Source of the DNA: Candidatus Rifleibacteriota bacterium
Lineage (GTDB): Bacteria; Muiribacteriota; Ozemobacteria; Ozemobacterales; Ozemobacteraceae
DNA: 64,000 bases
Assembly: GCA_024710355.1 (NCBI GenBank)
Contig: JANJUX010000051.1
Span: 1 to 64,000, forward strand
Reading direction: 5' to 3'
Of the stretch, positions 56,965-64,000 are shown one piece after another. A program made the translations under genes and the position numbers. The notes below the pieces were generated by a model. It worked only from the letters and a program-made list of their open reading frames with translations, made no database searches and was not told where the DNA came from. The stretch's first letter is position 1; each line of letters begins with the position of its first letter.

Positions 56965-57915
56965 CTAGCGATTCTGGCTGTAGTCGGTCAATGCCCAGCA
57001 ATCATTGGGCTCTTTGCTTATCAGGCCCTGTTTTTCGAGCGCCGAGAGCAGCGCCATGATTTTTTCCGGCGGTGAGCCGAGAACTTTTTCCAGCTGGTTC
57101 TGACTGCAGGGGTGGCGCAGCAACAGCTTCAGCACGTCAGACGAAGCGGCGGGTCTGCTCCAGCTGCTCTCTTTGGGCGGAACCAGACTGTGTTCAAAAG
57201 CGGTCGAAACTGGAACTTTAAGCTGCAGCAAATCCCTGAACCGGTTGAGACGGCTCTGGTCGGCTGTTTTGATTTCGCTGGCGAGCGGCACCCGAACCGC
57301 AGTGTTCAGATACACAGATTCAAGCTTTTCAATACTGTTGAGATACTCGCTCAATGCCAGGATTTCAGATTCTGAGTCGTTGATTCCGGGGCAGACAAAT
57401 ATTTCTATCTCGACTTTGCCTGAAAAGGCCGCCGTAAAAAGGCGCAGCCCATCGAGAATCGCGGGCAGCAGCAGATCGCTGGTTGGCCGGTGAATTTTTC
57501 TGAAAGTTTCGGGGTTGACCGAAGTCAGAGTCGGCAGCAGCCGGTCAGCCAGCAGCAGTTCGTTGCGGACCTCTGGAAGGTGCAGAAGTGATGAATTGGT
57601 GATAACACAGGTTGGCGCATTTCCCAGTTTTTTGATTTCGGCAAGAATATAACCCAGACCCGAATGCAGGGTCGGTTCGCCGGTGCCGGAAATTGTTATC
57701 CAGTCTGGCCTGGCAATTTCGTTCAGTGTTTCGCGCAGTTCTGCGAGAACCACGTCAGGATTGCAGAATTCATGCCGTTCAGAGGTGTGAAAAGTGGTTT
57801 TCGAAAGCTGGCAGTAAAGACAGTCGAAAGAGCAGGTTTTTGTCGGGGTCAGATCGACCCCGAGCGAAATACCCAGCCGGCGCGAAGGCACCGGCCCGAA
57901 AATATAGGTTCTCAT
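56965..57915 (-). CDS. Radical SAM protein (COG0731-like)
   Basis: MRTYIFGPVPSRRLGISLGVDLTPTKTCSFDCLYCQL (CxxxCxxC), ITISGTGEPTLHSGL. Confidence 0.9.
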   Translation of the reverse strand: MRTYIFGPVPSRRLGISLGVDLTPTKTCSFDCLYCQLSKTTFHTSERHEFCNPDVVLAELRETLNEIARPDWITISGTGEPTLHSGLGYILAEIKKLGNAPTCVITNSSLLHLPEVRNELLLADRLLPTLTSVNPETFRKIHRPTSDLLLPAILDGLRLFTAAFSGKVEIEIFVCPGINDSESEILALSEYLNSIEKLESVYLNTAVRVPLASEIKTADQSRLNRFRDLLQLKVPVSTAFEHSLVPPKESSWSRPAASSDVLKLLLRHPCSQNQLEKVLGSPPEKIMALLSALEKQGLISKEPNDCWALTDYSQNR

Positions 57916-58169
57916 TTTTTGTCAGTGCATTTTCCGGCGTACAGGAAATAGTAGACACCGATCATGGCGAATATTGCCACAAACGGCACGATGACGACAT
58001 AAAGCGATGAAAATGGTCGCGAAGGGTTCATTTTTTCACGGGCTTTCATCAGGTTTTTCAGGGTTTTTTCAAGTTCCTTGCGGACTTCGGCATCAGTAAC
58101 ATTTTTGATTGAGGTACGCAGTTCGGTGATTGCCTCGTCAAGGCTGGCGAGTGAAGTTTCCCGGGTCAT
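57912..58169 (-). CDS. Small protein with C-terminal TM segment
   Basis: 85 aa; YVVIVPFVAIFAMIGVYYFLYAG; overlaps neighbours by 4 bp on both sides. Confidence 0.6.
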   Translation of the reverse strand: MTRETSLASLDEAITELRTSIKNVTDAEVRKELEKTLKNLMKAREKMNPSRPFSSLYVVIVPFVAIFAMIGVYYFLYAGKCTDKK

Positions 58170-60667
58170 TGGTTTTCCTCCTTCATTGGTGCGGCCAGAC
58201 TGGTGCCCAGCCGTTCGTCGAGTTTTTTCAGCTGATCGTTATTGAGATTCATGCCCTTGATGCGCCCCAGAACCGTTTTTGCATCGGATTCCCGCCCCAT
58301 CTGGCGGTAACGGTCAGAAATAAGAAACATGCTGTCGGGGTCGATGAAACTGGTTTTCAGAGCCTTCTGATATTCTTCGGCGGCGGCAGAACCCTGCCCT
58401 GAGGCCAGGAACAGGTCTCCTATTCTGATAAATGGCGCTGGACTCTGAGTGTCATGGTTCATGGCGGTTTTATAGGCTTCGAGAGCCTGCTGGTGTTGCC
58501 CCATTTTTTTCAGCACGTCACCCTGAAGCAGGTAGAGAACCGGCATGTCGGTTTGCTGGGCAAGACCGTTCTGAACCACGGCCAGAGCTTCAGATGTCAG
58601 ACCTTCTTCGAGCAGTGCAGTTGCAAGGGGTTCGATGCCGCGCGGATCATTTCTCAGGGCTTTCTGACTGTAGCGCGGAAACCCTTCGAGCTGGTCGGGG
58701 TTGCTGGCGCTGACCTGTTCAGTTATCTGCGCGGCAAGATTGTGCATGCCAACGTCAGAATAGCTGTTAGCAAGAGCTTTTAGAGCATGTATATTGCGCG
58801 GGTCGAGTTTGAGGGCCTTGAGATACCATACGGCCGCCGACTGATGTCTGCCGGTGGCGGTGTAGACTTTGCCGAGATTCATCAGGGCATTGAAATTAGC
58901 CGGGTTATGCGCCAGGACTGCCTTGAATGACTGAATTGCTTCATTGTAGAAGCCGCCTCTGGCATATTCAAGAGCCCTTTCATAATCAGGGTCAGCCGGG
59001 CTTTCTGTAATCACACTGTTTGGAACAATAATAGTTTCTGCCTGACCGGTGGCCGGCGTTTCGATCGGAGTCCCGAGCGTCGGCGGCGGGGCTGAAAGAG
59101 ATATGGTTGTCGGGGTGGCGGCCGCTTCTTCGCCCAGAGCCTTGAGGATTCTGGCAGCGTATGGATCCTGGGGGTTAAGAGATGCCTTTGAGGCTTCCCA
59201 TAGGGCGCTGGCACGGTCGCGGAACCCATTCTGAATCAGGTTCAACCCGGCGAAGTAACGAAATTTGTTGTTGAACGGTTCTTTGCGGATTGCCTTTTCG
59301 AAAAAGGTGGCAGCTTCATCATGGTTGCCCGATTCCATTTCAAGCTGTCCGAAATTGAACAGAGTGTTTGCATGATCGGGGGTTTCGGCCAGAACCTGGT
59401 TCCAGAATACTCTTGCCTGTGCAAAGTTACCCATGCGTGCCAGCACCTGACCGCGTTCACTGAGCAATTCGAGCTTGTCCGGATAGGTTGCTTCGAGTCG
59501 GTCAAGTATCGCGAGAGCTTCGGCATGACTGCCTTTCTGATACAGACAGCGGGCATGATGCAGCTGCCCTTTTGCCGATGCGGGTTCAGCTTTCAAAAAG
59601 CTTTCGATGGTCGATAGAGCTTCGTCGACCTGGCCAAGCTTTTCACTGACAACGCTGAGCTTGTAGAGGGCCCAGGTTTCGCCCGTAAAATTTTGCGAAA
59701 TCGAAGTTAAAATAACTTTCTGTTCGCTCAGATTGCCGGTTTTTTCCTGCAGCTTGAGCTTTTCAAGCCAGGCTTCAAGATTCAGGTCCGTTTCCGGCAT
59801 TCTCGTGACGGTAACCGCCGGAACATCCTGGCTGAGCGAGGCTTTCAGGGCGGCAGCTTCAGCATGACCCGGGTTGTCGCTGAGTATCTGATCGAGGATA
59901 AGGCCGGCCTTGTCAGGTTCGCCCATCCGATGCAGAAGTTTTGCCTGTGCAATAATACCGGGGACAAAGTCAGGGCTGGTTTCCTGGATTGATTTGACCA
60001 GTCGTTCCGCTTCCATCAGCCGGTCACTGTTTATCAGCATTTCAGCGAGCCCGGTTTTGATCTGTGGTTGGTCAGGAAGCATATTCATGGCTTCTCTGAG
60101 AATGGTTTCCGCTTCTGTGAGGTTACCGCTGTCGATCAGTTTTCTGCTGGTTTTTTCATAAACATCTGCCAGCTTCTTCTCAACCGTTGCGGGCTGATAG
60201 TTTTCCTGTATCAGCTTCTTCAGCAGCCCTATGGCTTCGCTTGGAATGTCGAGCTCAATGGCCGAATCTGCCATGGCCATCATGCAGCGGTGCAATTCAT
60301 CAGAAAAATCACGATTGTCGGGGTCGAGTTTAACAGCTGCTTCAAGGCTCTTTTTGCCCTTAACCAGATCGCCCTTTTCGAGCAGGGCTCTGCCAAGAAG
60401 AAAGTGAGCTCTGGCATCACCAGGGTTGTCGTCGATTCGCGACGTTGCGAGCGAAATTGCCGTTGCAAAATCCTTGCTGTCGATAGCGGCTCTGACTTTG
60501 GTATTCTCTTTCCAGCTTGAATACTGAGTTTCTTTTTCTGATTCAATAACGGTTTCGGTCTTGCTGGCAGCCGGGTTTGACTTTTTTTTGCCGCCACAGC
60601 CACTCATGCCGGTGGCGACAAGTGCGCCAGCAACCGCCAGCGTCAGGGCTTTTTTATAGTATCGCAT
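58166..60667 (-). CDS. TPR-repeat lipoprotein
   Basis: MRYYKKALTLAVAGALVATGMSGC (lipobox) then many TPRs. Start at 60667 preferred over 60775, which overlaps prs. Confidence 0.88.
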   Translation of the reverse strand: MRYYKKALTLAVAGALVATGMSGCGGKKKSNPAASKTETVIESEKETQYSSWKENTKVRAAIDSKDFATAISLATSRIDDNPGDARAHFLLGRALLEKGDLVKGKKSLEAAVKLDPDNRDFSDELHRCMMAMADSAIELDIPSEAIGLLKKLIQENYQPATVEKKLADVYEKTSRKLIDSGNLTEAETILREAMNMLPDQPQIKTGLAEMLINSDRLMEAERLVKSIQETSPDFVPGIIAQAKLLHRMGEPDKAGLILDQILSDNPGHAEAAALKASLSQDVPAVTVTRMPETDLNLEAWLEKLKLQEKTGNLSEQKVILTSISQNFTGETWALYKLSVVSEKLGQVDEALSTIESFLKAEPASAKGQLHHARCLYQKGSHAEALAILDRLEATYPDKLELLSERGQVLARMGNFAQARVFWNQVLAETPDHANTLFNFGQLEMESGNHDEAATFFEKAIRKEPFNNKFRYFAGLNLIQNGFRDRASALWEASKASLNPQDPYAARILKALGEEAAATPTTISLSAPPPTLGTPIETPATGQAETIIVPNSVITESPADPDYERALEYARGGFYNEAIQSFKAVLAHNPANFNALMNLGKVYTATGRHQSAAVWYLKALKLDPRNIHALKALANSYSDVGMHNLAAQITEQVSASNPDQLEGFPRYSQKALRNDPRGIEPLATALLEEGLTSEALAVVQNGLAQQTDMPVLYLLQGDVLKKMGQHQQALEAYKTAMNHDTQSPAPFIRIGDLFLASGQGSAAAEEYQKALKTSFIDPDSMFLISDRYRQMGRESDAKTVLGRIKGMNLNNDQLKKLDERLGTSLAAPMKEENQ

Positions 60668-60681
60668 CTGGTACTCCTCAA

Positions 60682-61626
60682 TCAAAGGAACAGTTCGCTT
60701 ACCGAACGTTTTTCGAAGATTCTTCTGATGGCTTCGCCAACCAGGGGAGCAAGTGAAAGCACGTTGATATTGCACTTTTCGATTTTTTCGCGGCTGATCG
60801 GCACTGAATTAGTGCAGACAATTTCTCTTACCGGTGAATTTGGCAGGCGGTCAGCGGCCGGGTTGGAAAGCAGAGCGTGTGTGCAGCAGGCTACAACCGA
60901 TTTCGCGCCCTTTTCCATAAGGCTTTCGGCAACATTTACGAGAGTGCCTGCGGTGTCGATGATGTCATCGATAACAATCGCATGTTTACCGGCCACATCA
61001 CCGATTACGTTCATGACGACGGCTTTGTTGCTTTCAGGGCGGCGCTTATCGATGATCGCCATCGGCAGGTTGAGTTTTTTGCCGAACTGGCGGGCGCGCA
61101 GCACGCCGCCGGTGTCTGGCGATACGACGACATGGTCGGTCAGATCGCGTTTGAGAAAGTGTTCAGCCAGCAGGCGACTGGCCGACAGGTGATCGACGGG
61201 AATGTCGAAGAAGCCCTGCAGTGCCGGGTCGTGCATATCAATTGTCATCATGCGGTTGGCGCCGGAAATGGTGATGATGTTGGCGACAAGTTTGGCGGTG
61301 ACCGGCTCGCGCCCGGTGGTTTTCTTTTCCTGGCGCGAGTAACCGAAATAGGGTACTACCGCGGTTACGCTTGCAGCAGAAGCGCGGCGCAAGGCGTCCA
61401 TGGTGATCAGGAGTTTCATCAGGTTTTCATTTACCGGCGGGCAGGTTGGCTGGATAATAAAGGTGTCGCAGCCGCGCACCGACTCTTCGATGCGGCAATA
61501 AAGCTCGCCATCGGCAAATGAGGTATGCATGATCTTGCCTTCGGGAATATTCAGATAGTGACAGACTTCAGAAAACAGGGCTGTGTTGCCCTCGCCCGAA
61601 AAAACCTTGACTCTTGAATTGTGCAT
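60682..61626 (-). CDS. prs: Ribose-phosphate pyrophosphokinase
   Basis: VKVFSGEGN..., PYFGYSRQEKKTTGREPVTAKLVAN, VVVSPDTGGVLRARQFGKKL, AIVIDDIIDTAGT. Confidence 0.96.
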   Translation of the reverse strand: MHNSRVKVFSGEGNTALFSEVCHYLNIPEGKIMHTSFADGELYCRIEESVRGCDTFIIQPTCPPVNENLMKLLITMDALRRASAASVTAVVPYFGYSRQEKKTTGREPVTAKLVANIITISGANRMMTIDMHDPALQGFFDIPVDHLSASRLLAEHFLKRDLTDHVVVSPDTGGVLRARQFGKKLNLPMAIIDKRRPESNKAVVMNVIGDVAGKHAIVIDDIIDTAGTLVNVAESLMEKGAKSVVACCTHALLSNPAADRLPNSPVREIVCTNSVPISREKIEKCNINVLSLAPLVGEAIRRIFEKRSVSELFL

Positions 61627-61657
61627 TTTACCCTCCTGATGGGTGTCGGTCCGGCAT

Positions 61658-62671
61658 TCAGCTATCGCCTTCAATTACCGAGAACGGAGTGATTTTTGTG
61701 CCATCTGCAACGGTGGTGTTGCTGATGACGCAGTGTTCGATTTTGTTATTTTTGCCGATTACTGCGTCAGTGATGCGGCAGGCCGGGCCGATGATGCTGT
61801 CGCGGCCGATCCGGCATTTTCCTGAAAGCATGCAGCCCGGGTGAATCGTGGTGTCAGGCTCGATTTCGACTTCGGGGCCGATAAAGGTATTTTCGGGGCT
61901 GGTTATGGTTACGCCGCTTTCCATCAGGCGGGTCAGAATCTGCTTTTGTAGAATGGTGCTGACTTCAGCCAGATGCTGGCGGCTGTTTATGCCAAGAGTC
62001 GATGATTCATCCTTCTCGATACAGGCTACTACCGGCAGGCCCTTTTTAACGGCTGTTTCGACAAGATCGGTCAGGTAATATTCCTTTTGCCGGTTATTGG
62101 GGGTCAGTGAGAAGATATTGTCAAAGAGAAATGCCGAATCAAAAAGGTAAACGGCGAGGTTTACTTCTTTGACCTTTAGTTCTTCGGGCGAACAGTCTTT
62201 GGCTTCGCGAATGGCCGTGACCATATTGTTCTGCCGCAATACCCGGCCGTAGTTGCCAGGCTCGCTCATCATCAGGGTCATCATGGTGATCGCAGGTTTC
62301 TGGTGCCGATGAATTTCAACCATCTTTTGCAGGGTTTCAACCGAGATCAGCGGGGTGTCGCCGCATACTACCAGCAGGTTGTCTGGGCGGTCGCTGCAGA
62401 CTTTGGCATAGCACTGAACTGCGTGGCCGGTTCCGAGTTGCTCGGTCTGTTCAACGAAATTCAGATCGTCGGCACGCAGTGACTGCCTGACCAGATCGCT
62501 TTTATAGCCGGTAACCAGAATGGTTTTTTCGCAACCGACCGCCTTGACGGCATCGATGACGTAGGCAACCATTGGTCGGCCGAGAATTGGGTGTACGACT
62601 TTGGGCAGCTCCGATTTCATGCGCGTGCCTTTGCCGGCAGCCAGGATAAGAGCGTGTAATTTCTGCGACAT
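61658..62671 (-). CDS. glmU: GlmU-type UDP-GlcNAc pyrophosphorylase, short C-terminal hexapeptide region
   Basis: LHALILAAGKGTRMKSELPKVVHPILGRPM, EQLGTGHAV, VCGDTPLI; hexapeptide repeats end early. Confidence 0.85.
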   Translation of the reverse strand: MSQKLHALILAAGKGTRMKSELPKVVHPILGRPMVAYVIDAVKAVGCEKTILVTGYKSDLVRQSLRADDLNFVEQTEQLGTGHAVQCYAKVCSDRPDNLLVVCGDTPLISVETLQKMVEIHRHQKPAITMMTLMMSEPGNYGRVLRQNNMVTAIREAKDCSPEELKVKEVNLAVYLFDSAFLFDNIFSLTPNNRQKEYYLTDLVETAVKKGLPVVACIEKDESSTLGINSRQHLAEVSTILQKQILTRLMESGVTITSPENTFIGPEVEIEPDTTIHPGCMLSGKCRIGRDSIIGPACRITDAVIGKNNKIEHCVISNTTVADGTKITPFSVIEGDS

Positions 62672-62702
62672 ATGCAAACCTCGGTTCAAGTTTTCAGCGG
62701 TC

Positions 62703-62731
62703 ATTATACACAGTTTTGCCTTTTTGTAACA
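62703..62731 (-). promoter_or_regulatory. Predicted sigma-70 promoter of glmU-prs
   Basis: Minus strand TGTTAC-N17-TATAAT, ~32 bp upstream of ATG 62671. Confidence 0.5.
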
Positions 62732-62799
62732 CCCGCCAGAAAATCTGTCGGGTCAGTGGCGGCAGCATTTATGGCAGCAGCAGTTATAAAGCCTTAATG

Positions 62800-62822
62800 A
62801 AAAAACCCCGCAGCGTGCGGGG
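62800..62822 (-). terminator. Rho-independent terminator after tRNA-Gln
   Basis: CCCCGCA-CGC-TGCGGGG hairpin followed by T6 on the minus strand. Confidence 0.85.
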
Positions 62823-62834
62823 CAATATTTTAAA

Positions 62835-62907
62835 CAGGGGTGGGAGGATTCGAACCTACGAAATGCCTGCTCCAAAGGCAGGTGCCTTACCACTTGGCTA
62901 CACCCCT
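62835..62907 (-). tRNA. tRNA-Gln (anticodon UUG)
   Basis: AGGGGTG...CCTGC CTTTGGA GCAGG...GGTTCGAATCC...CACCCCT; acceptor stem 7 bp, anticodon loop CTTTGGA; CCA not encoded. Confidence 0.93.
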
Positions 62908-62979
62908 ATGCCTGCAACTCAGGCTCTCGAAAGATAACACAACTGAACCCGTGACGCAACCGGGCAAATTCATCGACAG

Positions 62980-63264
62980 TCAAGGCGGACTTTGAGTGCC
63001 GGGAGCATTCAGTTCGTCTTCGAATGCCCGCAGTATCGTGCTGGTCAGGTGTTCAGAAAACTCCGTGCTCAGTGAAAATACCTGCTCACGCCAGGTTCCA
63101 TCTGGCATTTTCCGGCTGGGCATGCCGACGAAGTGGCCGCGAGCCGATGAAAAAATCTGAAAATCTTTGATTACCAGCGTTTCGTCAATTGTGACAGAAG
63201 CAAAGCCAAGAAGTTTGCTTTTTGGGGCCTTGAGAATCTGAATTCGCACGTCGGTAATTTTCAT
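62980..63264 (-). CDS. spoVG: SpoVG family regulator
   Basis: MKITDVRIQ...LLGFASVTIDETLVIKDFQIFSSARGHFVGMPSRKMPDGTWREQVF. Confidence 0.92.
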   Translation of the reverse strand: MKITDVRIQILKAPKSKLLGFASVTIDETLVIKDFQIFSSARGHFVGMPSRKMPDGTWREQVFSLSTEFSEHLTSTILRAFEDELNAPGTQSPP

Positions 63265-63288
63265 GATTTTGAAAAAAAACCGCGAAGG

Positions 63289-64000
63289 TCAGAACTTCAG
63301 AATGAATTCGGTCCAGACTTTGGTGTCTTTGTTCGACCTGGGTTCTGTCACTTCGGGGCGGACTTCGTTGTCAAAGCCGGCTTTGATCTGAACATTGTTT
63401 GTCGCATCGACGATACCTTCGACCTGAAGCTTTTCTTCAGACTCAAAAGTGTCGATCATCGAGCGTTTGAAAGAAACTTTGCCCTTGAGAGTTGGTTTGA
63501 AGCTGTAGATTGCTTCAAGGTAGTATCTCGATGCAAGCGCCGCCGCTTTTTCGTGTGATTCAGGCTGGTCGGGTGTGCCGGGAACCGGTGTCACGGCTGA
63601 ACCTCGCAGAGTGCCAGCACCAGAACCGCTCTGTGATACAGCTACCTGCGGCGTATGTTTCTGTTCATATTCGCCGTAAATCTGCAGCCGTCCATTGGTG
63701 CCGGCAATCGACAGTCCGGAAGAGTCCGAGTCGTTGAAGCCGATTGAATTGCTCTCGTAGGAATTGTTCAGAGTAATGACCGGTGACAGTTTTTTCTGAC
63801 TGTTTCTTGATGATTTGATACGAAAGCCGGCCCGGTCAGCAAACGAGCCTGTCTGATTGTTCTGGTAACCAGTGAACGAACCAGCCTCGGAAAACCGGCT
63901 TTCAGACTGCGGTTGAGTAAAAGTTGAGGTGTTTTCGCCGAACATCTGACTGCCAAGCGAGAGGCGGAATTCATTGCCGGCCAGGGAGCCTGAATGTTTC
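63289..64000 (-). CDS. Outer-membrane barrel-like protein, partial (5' end beyond right edge)
   Basis: Frame open through window end (...HSGSLAGNEFRLSLGSQMFGENTSTF...); beta-strand-rich, ends ...VWTEFILKF. Confidence 0.55.
   Translation of the reverse strand, partial: KHSGSLAGNEFRLSLGSQMFGENTSTFTQPQSESRFSEAGSFTGYQNNQTGSFADRAGFRIKSSRNSQKKLSPVITLNNSYESNSIGFNDSDSSGLSIAGTNGRLQIYGEYEQKHTPQVAVSQSGSGAGTLRGSAVTPVPGTPDQPESHEKAAALASRYYLEAIYSFKPTLKGKVSFKRSMIDTFESEEKLQVEGIVDATNNVQIKAGFDNEVRPEVTEPRSNKDTKVWTEFILKF

Noticed and set aside
57112-57951. Plus-strand ORFs opposite the radical SAM gene
   Set aside because: Antisense to a gene with an intact CxxxCxxC radical SAM motif; no independent support.

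Overview
64-kb bacterial chromosomal window, moderate GC, organism not determinable from the sequence alone. Left to right: (a) partial Hsp20-like gene behind a strong sigma-54-type promoter motif; (b) ~12.4-kb defence island on the minus strand, a type I R-M operon (half-length HsdS, HsdM, DinD-like, full HsdS, HsdR) containing a SIR2 + HerA pair, a KTSC-domain protein, a Fic protein and an M48/YgjP-like metallopeptidase; (c) a single-protein reducing type I PKS (KS-AT-DH-cMT-ER-KR-ACP) followed by an atypical Lgt-family protein; (d) a lipoprotein with six exactly 252-bp tandem repeats; (e) two-component genes; (f) HEAT/TPR and envelope proteins; (g) an operon-like cache-type sensor / TPR / TPR-like / CHASE2-GAF-GGDEF cluster; (h) a sigma-54 activator, a barrel-like protein, a degenerate YmdB-like protein next to a GAF-HD-GYP protein; (i) a group II (probably IIC) intron inserted next to a terminator hairpin; (j) CapD-like dehydratase, SLH/AMIN/STN proteins, radical SAM, TPR lipoprotein; (k) a spoVG / tRNA-Gln / glmU / prs block and a partial outer-membrane-like gene at the right edge. 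Best candidates for new biology: the SIR2-HerA-KTSC cassette inside a type I R-M operon, the PKS + atypical Lgt pair, and the YmdB homologue that appears to have lost its metal ligands beside an HD-GYP protein. All assignments come from reading motifs; no database search was run.
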